Below, piece after piece: positions 13,170 to 27,700 of a DNA stretch of 64,000 nucleotides. The translations under genes and the position numbers were made by a program. The notes under the pieces were generated by a model. That model had not been told where the DNA came from. It searched no databases and saw nothing but the letters and a program-made list of their open reading frames with translations. The number at the start of each line of letters is the position of its first letter. The first letter of the stretch is position 1. The stretch is from Augochlora pura (lineage: Eukaryota > Arthropoda > Insecta > Hymenoptera > Halictidae): NCBI RefSeq assembly GCF_028453695.1, contig NC_135781.1:9795640-9859639 (forward strand). The letters run 5' to 3'.

Positions 13170-16100
13170 ACCGCCGCGGCCGAGTCGCGCCGTGTCGTTG
13201 CATCTCTGATTCTGAAACGACACAATGGACTCTGGTGAATTTATTACAAAGAGAATATATAATATTGCCTATAACCCCCGCTAACCGCTTCCGAATTCTC
13301 TGTGCCCAGGTGATTTGGATTCGTACGAAAATTCGAGCATTTTCACAACTACAATTTGCAGCAGAATCGTTTCCAAGATAAACAATTGCAAACATGAAAC
13401 AAAATTTACTAAAATTGGAACTGGTTAACATCGAACGTTAAAATACAACAAATTATCTGTGATTATAATTTGCAGCTGAGGACTAACATTATCTCTCCCT
13501 TCCCATATAAAATTTTATATCATCTTTAAAATATTTTTAACCATGTTTATTTGTAAAATTACTTGTTCAAAATTGCAGATCTGCTAATCGTACAAATTTT
13601 TAACTCCGCTGAAAATGCGATATCTGTTAATTTTCTAATTTTCTATTAATTGTGATGCTCTAACCATGATTTTTCTATGTACGATCCGCTGTTCACTGTT
13701 TTAAATGAATCGAGACGATGCAGTCCCTCTTGAGGAAGAAAGTGAAGCCTCTTCTTTAATCTTTCAACTTGCGCTTTAAACGAGTCTTTGTTCGTTCGTT
13801 CGCAAGGTCCGAAACATGGTTAGAGAATGACGAACGAATATTCGTTAAGTATAGACGATCCAATTTTTCAAAACATGACGACAGTAAATGTTTCTAATAC
13901 AATTACTTTTAACTTTTACCGATTTGATAAATGAAGATCACGTTGTAACAGTAAAGATACTGTAAATTGACGTGAAAGAAAAATTAATTGAAGCTTGCAG
14001 AAGCTACAAAAACTGCAATAACTAATTCGAGCATTGAAATTACTCAAATAATTACTTTGACTGTTGTTGATCCGCACTGAAATGTACTGCCGGGTCGAGA
14101 GGGACCCAGCAAATGCCGGAAGCGTGACAATCCTCCGGATATCGTGCGGTAAAACGGCTCGAACATTTTCCGGCGGCTAATAAATTGATTACGCCCGCTC
14201 GAGGCAGTAACGAGCGTCTTACGTCCCGACCACTCGATATCTGTTGCTTCTGACAGGACCTTGACAGGAACGACATTCGAGAGGTCGAAAGTAGATCGAT
14301 GAATCTTCGACAGGGCCAATTGAACGCGCGTATAACCGAGGTAACTTCGTGACCTGCTTTTTTCTCTGCAGCGAAGAAGAGACTAGCCGCTGAATGAATA
14401 TACTCGAGGAATCAGGAGGATCTCTTTCCAGTCCGCCGTCGCTACGGGCGAAAATCTTACACGCCCCTAATTGCTAGCATTGTTTCTCCGATGGGAGAGA
14501 GCGAAGCACCACCGGCTTGCAACCGCTCACGTCTTTCACGCTAAATCTTATCCTCGCCTCGTTCGTCTTCATCTTCCTTCTCGTCTTCGTCATTCCTGCC
14601 GGATACCGTGCCTGCAGCGCGCAGAATTTGACTCATCGATCAATCCGAGACAGGCGAAACGAGACAACAAATTCAACGCGCAGGAAAAGACTTGCTTCGT
14701 TGCCAGCCCGAACGAAAGCATATACCGAAAAACTTTTAACACGCCGGAGCTCACATCCCGCAGGTCAAATCACCGGTTTGAAAAGGTTCAATGTTATCAT
14801 AGTAGTTATAAAATCGAATCACTCTCAATATAATATAATATATATGATCATATTATAATCTAATGATCGTTCTTCTATAATATGATTACTAATGCAAGCG
14901 TATGATTTAGTGAGAGCCGTAACTGCATTGGAACTCCAAGAAATCGACAAATTTTTATTAAAATTCGTAAAATATAAAATTCAAAAATATTGAATCTTAA
15001 TCAATCAATCTAAAATCAATATCGATGTTATCATATATGACGAAATAGAAATCACCATAGATAGAAATTGTCACCAACAACTGTATTTGACATTTCGCCG
15101 CGGCTACGCCGTCACGAAAAGGAAATAAAGTTAATAATAAGCCTACTCGAATCGCCCTTCAACTTACGAGATTTATCAGCAGAATCGTGCGACTAAAAAT
15201 ATCGACCTAAAACAAACGTATGAAACCTGTGACTATTTTTGTAACCTATGTGATATATTTTTACATGCCTTTCATTTTACTGCACGATGGAAAGCAGGCG
15301 TTTCTGAATCTGTCTGCATAATTTATAGTCTTTGAACATCATAGTACGTCAAACGATTGATTAAATCAATTATCGAGTCTTTCAGGAATAGTTCTCGTCC
15401 TCCTGAAAGCCGAATCACGTGACACGCCGTCGTTTTAAATTAGGGCAATACTGTCGAAAATTGTTTGCTGGGACTCCGTGCTACAAGAACAATAAGAGTC
15501 GCTGGAAAAACCTTTTCCTTTAGTTATTGCCACTCATTGTTCCGCGCTCCTTCTTTAACATAATACATCTGTTGTTCTCGTCCCTTTCGTTTCACGATTC
15601 CTTTCAGCCAAGGCTCCACGGATGGATCTTTTATTCACCGTGTATCTTATCTGATACACTGAAATTTTTATTCCGTGTCGGTCTGCTCCTATCGTGCACA
15701 TTTTTTATCGTCTATTAAGTTATACGTATTCGGTGGTGTGAATAAGAAACTTAAAGGTTTGTACTAAATAACCGTTGCCCATTTCGATGCCGACCATCGA
15801 GAAGTAATAAACAATATCAACACGTTATATACTGGGAGGAAGACATCGATCATTTAATTATAAATAATAATTTCAGAGGAAGTCGTTGCACAATATTAAT
15901 CCAGATACTCTATTGAAATACATCACAAACAAAACTACTTTCGAATAATTTTTGATGAAATTTTTAACTGTTGATCTTCGACTTTAAAACGAGTATTACG
16001 AAACTGCTGGTACATAAGTATTTACATCGTTCACACGGTTAAAACGTTCTTCGTTCAATGCTAACAGTAGGAGAGACGCTATGCGAATTCAAAAATTGCC

Positions 16101-18709
16101 GGTAGTGCAATTGTAAAGAGAATTCGACAGATTATACGCGATTGGAATGAACTAGCTAGTCGAAACGATCAGAAGATAGAAATACTGACGGGAAAACCTG
16201 TGTAGATCGTGCGCACCACATCCGCTCCACTTTGCAAGCGGATTATTTTCTCAAAGAAAAAACCATTCGGATTGCTGATGTTCGTTGAATGCCGGTCAAA
16301 GTATCTGAGCAAAGTTCACCGACTCCGCTGGCTTGGCCTATTTTTTCAGACACACGCTGAGGTGTGCTTTCTTCCACCCCCTTCCAACCGCCAGGTACCC
16401 TCTTTTTTTTAAAGGAGCTGAGTGCATCGCTACACCAAACCTAAGCTACACGTACTTTGTGACAAAATGTCTGAGATAAAAATGGAAGCATTACCCTGCT
16501 CAACGAAATTGTATCCTTATCTTCTCGCCCTAAAAACGGAAACCTTGTTCCACGCTTGGAAAACAATACGCAATATTACCTAGCAATCATGCTAATCCAG
16601 ACGGAAATTCTTTTTTCTTTTTAATTAAAAGAGAAATCTTGCTCTTAAACTAAAAGGTTCTATTGCTGTCAACACTTTGCTCTCTTCTTTATGACTATCT
16701 TTACAACCCTTTATTTTTCATATTCTTCACTCATCTCGAAGTACAATCATACTGGAAAATCTTTGCTACCACTACTATCTTTAAATCTTCATTTACTATT
16801 TATACTAAGGGAACTTCCTTCCGCAGTCTTAAAATATAATCATAATATTACATCAAAAAGAAAATAGTGGAATCAAAAGAAGATGGTTGAAAAAGCATTT
16901 TCAATGGAACCTGGGAAACCGTGAAGATGTTCGTTGGGTTCCGTATTATCATTAAATATTCGAAATGTGTCGCGTTGGAGGCACGTATTCTGTCTCGTGA
17001 CAGACTGCCTATAAGACGATAAGGGCAGTTGCTGAGGGTTCTTCACTCTTCTTTGCTACCCCGTCCATGTGGCTCGTCGCCGGCGTACTATACATATGAC
17101 AGGCATATGTATACGCTGCACTGGTATATAACACGTGTATTCGTAACACGATCTATTCGACCGAAAGCACGCACACGCTCGCATACATGCATCGATACAC
17201 CTCGAGGACCGGTGGGATACACGGGTTTTGCACATAGGAAGCCAGAGCGATGTCGAAAGACGAGATCGAGGATCTATCGTGACGAAGACCAGAGATGAAA
17301 CTGCCGCGCGGCGAATAGGGACTCTAATTTTGCGGACGGAGTTTCTTGCGAATCGTGAAAATCTTTTCACGTCCCCGGCAAAAGCACAGAATCGTCCAGG
17401 AACTTTTCCGCCGGGAGAGATTTTATCGCTTGCGATACTGCCTTCTTAACTTCCATCGACATTTCCTGCAACTGTCTGCCAACCATCCACTTTTCGACAA
17501 ATTCCACCTGCTAGTTAGCGTTACAAAAGATTGTTCGGGACAATCGCCTAGATGACCGTCCTATTTTTCCTAAAAATTTTAACGCTGAACGACTGCCGAA
17601 CACAAGTATAATCATTACTTCTCTGACTCTATGTACGCCTTCGAAAACCTATTTAATTTCTAAACTTGTTTACGAATAATGACATGCATGGCAGTCAACA
17701 TGGCAAATAAAACAGATGACGGACTTTCGTATAAAATATTTCTTAAACACCTATGTACAAAGTCAAAGATTTTTATTGACAATTTTTAGCCATTTTGAAA
17801 CTAGAAAAATTGTACAAGTATTCTTCCTTGAAATATTTTTTGTCTAAACGAAACTGAAAATACGATAAGTGATGTACTCACAGAATCATTATCTGAATAT
17901 TGTTAGCTATAACAAGGGCGATAAATACACATTGAATCTTGCTATAAAATCTTGGGAGCAAATCGTAATTATTATTAACACACAAATTGATCTCAAACAT
18001 TAAAGTAAAAAATGTGGTGGTCTGTATAAATTAAATTAACCGCTCTTTTGATTTGCATAGTGTCTGCTGCTTTTCATGAAACTTTGATAGTACAAAACTG
18101 CAATCCTTTTGCCCATAGAAATAACTCCAATCCTGAAATGATAACCAATATCCTCAGACTATAAATTTTCACAGTGAAATCTTTCACAAAACACCATCAC
18201 AATTGTCTAAACTACTTTTGAGCGTGTAAATTAAGTGCCACAATATCGAAGCTTTCAAAACAAGTGAAAGAAGTTTCGTATTAACAATCAATCTGCACTA
18301 TTCCAGCAAAACTTGGTATACAGAAATGTATAGGAGACTGTAAGGTATCATTGATCGATTAATGTAGCAAAGCGAATATTTATTGGCCTAGGATTATACG
18401 AAATAGTGACCGATAGTGGCTTATTACCGAACTGATCATCTCTTAATGGTATGACGAGTGGCAGTGTTATCCTGTGTTATGCAATGTTATCCAGCGGCGT
18501 ATTAGTGTACGAACTGAAATATAACAAGCCGCGCCCGTATCAAATGGAATAAACTACGGTATGGGGTATCCGTAAGGATTGTTAAGCCCAGGGTAATCTT
18601 GGTTCTGTAACTGTAATCGGATCATGCTCCCCATGGATTTACTCCGTGTGTTTCAGGCTCGGCGGTTTGATTGGATTTGCGGTTGAGCCCAGATTTGGTA
18701 TTAAGAAGG
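13170..18709. other. Upstream intergenic DNA of the synaptotagmin gene
   Basis: No coding exon was recognised. GC-rich patches occur at about 14090-14330, 14490-14760 and 17030-17450, with open frames of 60-120 codons on both strands that match no family and have no supporting splice structure. The stretch leads into the ATG of the synaptotagmin-like gene at 18710, so its promoter and any untranslated first exon should lie here or further upstream. I could not place a transcription start. Confidence 0.4.
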
Positions 18710-21700
18710 ATGGGTTGGACACTCACCGGTCTTGGGGTGGCTTTGGTCATTGTCGTGGTGGCGGGTGCCGCCCTGGCTCTCTGCAGAAGGTGATTATATA
18801 CTGATGTTTTAACAATTTCACATTCTACTCGCAAACCTGCACCATCGGAACCGCGATAACCCAACCCAAATCCTGGACCGTTACTTTCCAACCCCCACTG
18901 CAAAAAATGTAATCCGATATTCTCCTAGAGTTTCACCTAATGCTCAAAATGGACCATAATTTTGCGATGTCAATGTTATTTGCCACAGCAAGATACAATT
19001 ATTTTTGTATAAAAATTGATCTTTCGATTAAAATACTAGTTTAATGCTTTTGTTAATTGATGTGCTATAACTTTTGAAGTCGCAGTCTCCTGCTATCAAA
19101 TCAAGAATGCTTCGAATTATCAGGATTTCTAAAACTAATTCTTGAATCGCAATGTACTTCCTACCTAACAGAACTTTGAGACTATTCCAGATTTCATTAA
19201 TTACTCAGGTGAAAATTGACATATTTCATTTCAAAAGAAATAACAGAATCATTCCCTGTCACAATTATTAGATATCAACCAATATGCAATATATCAAAAG
19301 GATATATTGAGAATGAAGAAAGTGAAACAAATGTAAAAAAAACTAGATAATAGAGTATAGAGATAATAAAGTCGTACAAATACAATATTGAATCCAAAAG
19401 AAGTAACTTCATTATCCTATTGACAGTGTATTCTTCTGATGCTGTCATATAAGAATGTCTTAAGCAGTGACTCACAAAGTCCTCAAAATTATTTAATATC
19501 AACAAATGAGCAATGAAGAGATATAAAAAGTCGTACAATTTTGCTTTCCCTCACTTAACATTGCAAGTAACTGTCAAAACTGACAAAACTCTGTTTTGAT
19601 CTTCGCTACTTTTTTCTGTGACATAAAAAAACGATTCAACGACCAAGTAATTATGTAAAATTTGCATTCAATAAAAATTCGTGTTGTGTTAACTGATAAC
19701 AGATTTAAACACCAATGTAACTAGTGTTCTGCTATATGGTCGAATGATTCTTGAATTACAATATACCGAATGCACTCACGTTTTCTTTAATTAGATAACG
19801 ATGGTAGTGGCGAGTAACTGGTAAACGCTACACGTGCAACAGGTTACAGGGTCATTCAGCCACCAATTGTATCAGGAATTCCTTATCTACCGTTTTCTGC
19901 AGACGGAGTTTATTCTTCCGCGAGCTACTACAGAAGAACGCGATTCTTTCCACCAAAGGCAAGTCGACCCGCACCAAAAAGGAATATGAAATTCTGCCTG
20001 CAGACGATGCTCGTTGTCAGATTCATTAAACTGTCGCGGATATGGTTGGGTCGTGCCTGAGAAACTGTAATAATGGTAATCGCGAGTCGATATTCTAGGA
20101 GCTCCTAACTGATCCGGACTATTCCGAGAAACGTTGAATATTGTACAAATAAAATCCTTTCTCTTCTTCAACTGCATTTTCACCTGCTGACCTTTTGCAC
20201 ACGACCCAGGTTCTTCCTTTTTCGATTCTTTCTCGGATATCATTTCAAACAATTCTCTTCAACCTATTTCAGTTTATTCATAGCTGATAATAAGGTATAC
20301 AGATATCCGATATTGAAGAGCTTGGTAACACAATATCTTACCATAATTGAAAACCCTACAGCAATAAGAACGTAGCTATGCAATCGGATAATTTGAGATA
20401 AATTATTGGGTAATACAGTTTTGTGTCCAAATTTAACAATTCATTTTAGTCACACTCTATTGAATCTTATCTTTTATTTAAATAAATTACTAACAATTCA
20501 AAATAATTTTGTTAACGATACTTGCTCTAGATAGATGGAATTTATCCAAGAAAAAATTTCTTCAGAAATCTACATGTCTCATTAAAAATTGTGTCTCACG
20601 CAACTTCGTCATACTTATCACATGAAATAAATTTCCTTTGAAACTTCGTACGAATAATGAGACCTATTAAGAACGAAACTGCCTCCTTACCGAGAGCTCT
20701 TCAATTTTCATCGTCGCGACACCGCGAGACTAATCTGCGAATTGTTAATTTCGGACAACACACCTGGTAATGAGAGCCGACAATTAAGACGGAGCTTGCA
20801 TACAAGTGAGTGCGAGAACGATCGTTCGACGGTGTAACATCACGCACAACACGATTTATCGGTGTTTAACCGTGGCCGACTCGCATGAAGTACCGTATAT
20901 GTGTAGACTCCGTGAAATTCGCTTAGCATTAAAAGCGGCTAGGGGGGAATTTGAATTTATACGTTTATCGAGCGTTACCATCCTAATGCCGACGGGGCGA
21001 TAAAATAAATATCGCCGCGAACGACGGGCCGTAAAAGTTTCAGCAAAAAGCGTGCGTGAACCGAGGGCCGGGTCGGTTATGCGACTGTTCGCCGAGCAGG
21101 GCGGCTGAAAATTTTATTTTAGCCGGCTTTAATGCCGCGCTTACTGAAATTGATTTTCCCTGTGACCCCTTTGACGAGCTCGCATCTCTATTCACTTAAT
21201 AATAGCATACTCCCGCGTGCTCGTCGGCACGCCATTATTCTGCCACGGTGTGCCCGAACGGTCCACGTGATCAAACACCTTTTCCCATATGAAAAAGAAG
21301 AGATGCTACGACCAGGAATTTTGAGTGACACAATTTAGTTTTGGATAAACTGGACGACCGGTGTTAATTGGAACGAGAACCACATCGTTCGATTCATTTT
21401 GCAGCCTATTCACACATTTGGAAATGATAGATTTTAACGAGACTTGATAGCAGATATTTTTCTTATTCGGCTTGTAGAATGTGCAAAGAAAGCGTAGGTC
21501 AAGATCGAGATTCGTATGAAGCAGCCTATGAAATTATTTTAAAACAAACGTGCGTTTTTTATATGTGGGAACTAGATTTTCGGCAATCGATCCCGGTAAC
21601 ATTTTATACAGATGTTTACGCGGTTTTCAAGTAGTTACACGAATTACAAGACATTTTATCGAATGTTGTGACAGTTATTAACAATTATGTGCGTCATACT

Positions 21701-24700
21701 GCAGGAAAGCTTTGTCTAATTGGGTGCACTGATTTTCTCTCATTGATCATTTGAAAGAACAGATCTCATTTGTTTTGAACGTGAGCACAACTCAAAAAAC
21801 AGTGACGTTTTTACAATTATCAAATATGGATATTAATGGTATTATTAATAACAGGTCCAATAAATGTACAATAAGGCTATTAAAGTCCCTAGAGCTGTGG
21901 CGAATAAGTTAATTTAAAGAGTACGATAAAAATCAACGTATGAAAGTATTACACTCTAATAACTTTGAGCTAGTAATACGTTGACATCTGCCGAAGCGAT
22001 TATGTCTGGCTGGTAATCAGCAAAAGACACCGCGACGGACCCGATTAATTTCGAGTCGGTGACCCAACTCCTATTAAATATCAATATTTTCTGTGTTCGA
22101 GCGGACTGACCCAGTAATCCAATTCCCAGGCCGTTGTCCCGAAAGTTTCGCTATGAAAACATGATTATCGACCGTTGCATCTAACGTAACAGCTCGCAGC
22201 ATCTAAAAGCCCCTCCCCCCCGAACGGAAGGCCTTAACGTAATAATACTTTGTGTGTTACACTGCCTCAGGTATCGCATCGGCTGGCAATGGGGACCTAG
22301 GAACGTGTGGAACGTCTGCGAGGAATGGCGACAAAGGCTGTCTTGGTTGTGGGCACCTCGGGAGGAGAAGGTACGTAATCATGGAATCGCGGGAGTTTCC
22401 GAAAACAATGATAACATCGAAGAATTTCAAACCGAAACTTCATAGTACTCCTTTAAATCCTTTGAATTTTATCGAGATCATACACGGTCTGGTATTGAAC
22501 GAAGATTTATGTAAAGAATTACTGATTTGCTTACGAGTCAAGTACTAAATGCTGCTTCATAAATCGAGACAATTTTCACCAAGTTCGTCTGTAGTTAACA
22601 AATTGCTAAATATTCGAAGCAACTCCTTATCTTTTCATAGTAAACATGACAAGATTCATTCAGATGTTTGTTAATCTCTCAGAGAATGCCTTCGAGCATA
22701 TTTCTTAATACTAGTCGGTTAATGATTATCGGTGGAAGCTATGTTATCGATTTTCTCGAACCACAGTAGTTTCTAGTATCAAATTCACCTCGTTATTGTA
22801 GAATGATCTCGGTAAATTTTTCGGTTCAAGAGAACATTTTATAGTGGTTTATAACATATAGTGATTCATAACATCATCTTGATTCTGATAATCAAATCAT
22901 TTTTAAGAATTGCGTTGTAATGCTAAATGAGAAATTTTCGATAATTTTCCTTATTATTGACACGCGTCTACATGAACAGTCGGTTTCCTTTTCTGGTACA
23001 CCAGTGAAACAATTAAAGCATTGGAATATATAATACTATTAATCGACAATATTAGACACTGTTTTATACGACAAATTGGTGAATCGTAGAAAAAACTGGC
23101 AATCGTTCTATCATCCCGATTCGCAGGTTAGCCTGGTGAAAGCACAATGTCCAACAGCGCAGACAAACCCGGGCTTGTATCGGCAAACCGGAAATACGTC
23201 TCAGCATCTGTTCCACAGCGACAGCGACCTCAGGCTCGACGCGAAGGGAGCTTTTACAAGGTAACGGGGCCGATTGCTGCGTTCTTTAACAATAGCGTCC
23301 GATTACACGTATCCACATTTATGCGAACGCGTTCGGTATCGTTTAATACTGAAGACATTTTCAACGGAATGGTGTCATTAATCAGGAAACGGTCGGCGTG
23401 TTCGTTGACTTTATATCGGTTAAGGACGGAATACTTTTAGCACGGTATCCGCAATGAAAGTATTGACCCAATTATCGGCGACTTTGTCAGTTGCGCCAGT
23501 GCTTAATGGCGCTATAATGACGTTTCTCGAGACAAGCACCGGGAACGATTACGCGACACGGTTAATCACGAAAGTCGAATATTGTCAGTCGACTGAAATA
23601 ACTAATATCCTTTATTATTTATTCGTATCATTAAGAGTATCTAGAATTATTGATGCCGGGACATGCTGAAATCAATTCAAAAGCTGCACGACCTCTTTCG
23701 CGTGCAATACCCACTCGATCTGTTAATCAATACCTAATATTTAACGCGAGGATCAGAACCGTTCCACTGCAAAACAGAAAATCATATTTCATGCATCTCT
23801 CGGGTTTAATATTTGATCACGAAAATAGTCGATTCGATGCGCGATAGCAAATTAAGTAACGAACAGAGAGAAAGCAGATAATACGGAACGTCTGGTTCGA
23901 AGAGTCGATCAAGGCAAAAGAATTCACTGTTTCGAATGGAATCTGCGTCAAAAGACGAAGGATCAAATCGCACTTCCATAATTAAGCTTAAGAAAATTCA
24001 ATAGTTTTTGAAATCATAGCGAACGAATAAAGACAAGTGAAAATCGATGGGGCACCTAGGCAAACTCCACTTCGATTTTTACAAACTTCTGCATTCGACT
24101 GGTAGAATAATAATCTGTCGATCAGAAAAATGTCCTAAGTTCTCTTTGAACATTGTTTAAACTTCTACACACGTTCACAATGTTATACAAAAATATACTA
24201 TTGTATTTGGAAATTTCTACAGAATTGTTCAACATAAGAAGTCAAGCAACAGAAAAGTAAGAGTGTAACTTAGATAATCAATACCCAATGCGAAGTTAGT
24301 TGTGAAGATCTCAGTTCTGCATCAGCCCCTGCAATATATTTGTACTTCTCTATCAACACATTATAATGTTGCGAATCACGTTCTGTTCCGTATTACCTGT
24401 TTTCACACTGCAGAAACTATCGACGAGGAAGCTGGAACCATCCAAGTTCCAGGCAAATTAACTGAAACGAATCGTGTTCAGGAAATTCAGGAGATGTTTT
24501 GATACCGAAGGAAGATCTAATAATAATGTTCGCAGATTCGAATCGGTGGATAGAGACCTGCACCCACCGCTGAGCACCGCCAGCAGCACGATACCACCAC
24601 AGCCTTTGAGACCAGCGCCACAACCAAGGCCAACCGGTCGACCAAGGCTGCCTCCACTTCAAACCTCGAGTGCCATAGAGTACCTGAGAATGCAAGAGTC

Positions 24701-27700
24701 TGGCCCAGGTCCATTAACTCCGCCTCCGGCGATGCAAAGACCCTCGGCTCCCTCGAGACCTCCTGGTCCCTCGGTGTTCCTCTTTCAGGCGCCATCGATG
24801 CCCAACTACGGGATGCGCAAAGCGAACGAGACTTCGTTTAGGTACGAAGAAGTTGGTCCGACATCGGAAAGCATCCACATGGAGTCGCGGTTGCAATACG
24901 AACTCGAAGAGGAGCGGCGACAGCAGGATAATATGTGCAGCCCCTACAGGCAGTTTGACAACAGCATGGAGTCTAACAGGGTCCGTGGCAGAATGCTCAG
25001 CGGCTCTCTGGGCAACCTAGATGGAAAGGTTGAGGATGACAGCAACGATGTCTACGGTAACTACGACATTATCCAGAGGAATCATATGGTGACCATCAGC
25101 CAATCGGTGATGGAGCCGGTCTACGAGCCGGGCGCGCTGCCCAAGATGCTGCAGAGCACCCAAAACCTCGGGGACGACCTGGACCGCAAGAACAACGAGT
25201 TGCAGAGCATCGAGATGAAGCCCTTCAGGAGCTGCAGCTTGCAGGACGACATCGACTCGTCCTACTTGTTCCGGGAGTCACAGGGCTTGCAGAAAGTCTC
25301 GCAGTATATAAGGAGCTTGCCCGTTCTTCCTGTTTACGACACGATGAACGAACTAGATCAGGATCACGGGTTCTTCGACGACGCGATCCCAGAGTCAATC
25401 AATATGATGAACTTTAACAGCGACTCGACCCCTAGCCCAGTGCCGCCCCCGCCTGCACCCCCAGATCCACTGCAAGACGTGCCAAAAAAGAACGGGAAGA
25501 CAACCGGCGAGATGATATTCAATGCTCTCAAATTGTTTACTTTACACAACTCCATCGACCAGTCGAAGTTTTACAAGTATGTTTGCTCTTCGTTCAAGGT
25601 TGAAAGTTTTAGATTGTAAAATAGGAAAAAGCCGATTTGTCGCAGTGACCTGAATTGAGCAGTGTGTGAGCAAATTTTTAGGATTTAATTGCTTTGATCG
25701 AAACGAGAGGACAATTGCAATCGAGCACCTAGTTGAATTTGATCAAGATGGTGAATACAGTACCTGCTAATGACTCTCGTAAATCGCTTCCTCCGCTGTC
25801 TTGAAAAAAGGCTCCAAAGCCATGTGCACTGTTTCTATAATTACTAGTCTAGCAATTATAGAAGATTAATCAGAAACTTACTTTTATTTGCTTTTAATAT
25901 GGTGTACATAGTAATCTAGTTGTCAGAATGTTGAAAATCACAGTTACTGAAATGTATTACTACTTTGATTGTAGTGCGCTCCTCTCCTCGCCACAGCAAC
26001 CCGAACAGTACTCTTCTCCGTCGAGATATCCGTCATTGATAGAGGATAGCATCCATAGTCGGTTAGAAAGCGACATGCAAGACATTTACGCAGAGAATGA
26101 TTCCGACGTGTTGAGCGTCGACGGTTACAAACGTAGCTCCGATCTTTATAGTCCTGAGCTGAATATGGAAGCTCAAAGAACTGCGCAAGAGGTAGACAAC
26201 AAAATCTATTAATTTTCTGCTAATTGAACGTATAAATTATTAAACGACATTGCTTCGACAGGTATCCAACAGTTTACAAAACCCTCCATCGTCGCCATTA
26301 TTACTCAAAGATCAAGAGATCTACGCCTACGAGACTGATCCTAGCTTTACAAGGACGTCAGAGGTACGATGTTGATCATTTAATCAATTCAACTAATTAA
26401 TTAATTCCTTCGATTCAAAATTCAACGAAGATCTCCTGTTAAATTCATTTTCACTTCATTCTTTGAGTTTCCTTTCCTTGGAAATCATCGACGATATCAC
26501 TTTCGTGAATGTTGTAATTCCATCGGTTCAGACGCATTTGAACCGAAGCTAATGAAAATTGTTTCCAGGATATTCTGAACAGTATTGAACAAAGGAGGAA
26601 AAGCATGGAAAGTCAGAACGGTATATTCAACGAACTCAACGAGTTCGAGGACTCGAGCGCGTTCAGGTAAGCATCCCCTAATTGCCACCCCCATCTGCCC
26701 TGGGCTCTCGAAAGAAGACGATTAACACGTTAATCGATCAGCTTATATTGCAGAATGCGAAGCAGTCAAGAGTTTGGCAGCGTGCTCGACGACATGCCCA
26801 TGAAACAAAGACCGTCTCAGGTACAGACCAGCTCCTCGCTTTAAACTCTTATTCCTGACAATTTGCCACGCTTGGTACGCATTTTGAACTCACTGCAGAG
26901 TCAACCGTTAATTATCCTCGATGGAAATTACTGCATGATTAAACGGATCAGATTTTCGTATTTCTACCGATTACATTTTTTTTTATGTAAATGTTGAACA
27001 TTTTCAATTCAACTGCGTACCAGGCCTCAGGAATTATAGTCGTGCTTGTTTAATAAACTCAAACGTAGGACCACGTTGCGTCCCGTTTCGAAGGACGTAC
27101 GTGTTCGATGAGTGTCTATTAAGCGATCAACACTATATGTATTGTTAATCCCTGTACGCTTCTCAAACTTTACAATCGAACTAAAATTACAAGATCGCAA
27201 ATTAACGTTTTAAACAATATTGCAAGAAAAACAGAAAACAATCGAACGTAGCTGAGAAAAATGGGTGAATTTTTTCACTGAGAAGCGTAAGGGTTTTGAT
27301 GAAACTAACGGAGCCGATGGTGTCGTGAGAAATAATTATTGAACGAATTTAATTTATGGGAGGAGGCGTTCTCGACGAATTATTCAATGAACGATTACAA
27401 TGGAATCAGTCCCGGCAATCGTCGGGGATCCCAGGGGCCGGAACCAGAGCCGCCGCCGGATGAGACGGACCTGAAGAGGGCATTAAGCTGCGAGAGCATG
27501 TGCTCGGACACCAGCGTTGTTACCACCGACCTCGAAGAAACGCTTACCGCCGGGTTGATCTGCATCGGCGTTCAATACGGCCGTGGGCCTGACAACAGGT
27601 TTAATCTGTGTGTCAGTATTCTCGAGGCGAGGTGTCTCATTATGCCCGACGGCGAACCTGCACAAGACACATACGTCAGGTTCGATTCTCTTCTATTGAT

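Noticed and set aside
14044..14319. 91-codon frame on - in a GC-rich patch
   Set aside because: No family recognised, non-ATG start, overlapping alternative frame; more likely non-coding conserved DNA.
19887..20252. 121-codon frame on - inside synaptotagmin intron 1
   Set aside because: It overlaps the + strand candidate exon; splice signals favour the + strand and the product matches nothing.
24302..24502. Open frame on + preceding the main linker exon, with a good acceptor at 24411-24413
   Set aside because: From that acceptor the phase required by exon 3 runs into a stop; the other two frames also stop before or at 24502.
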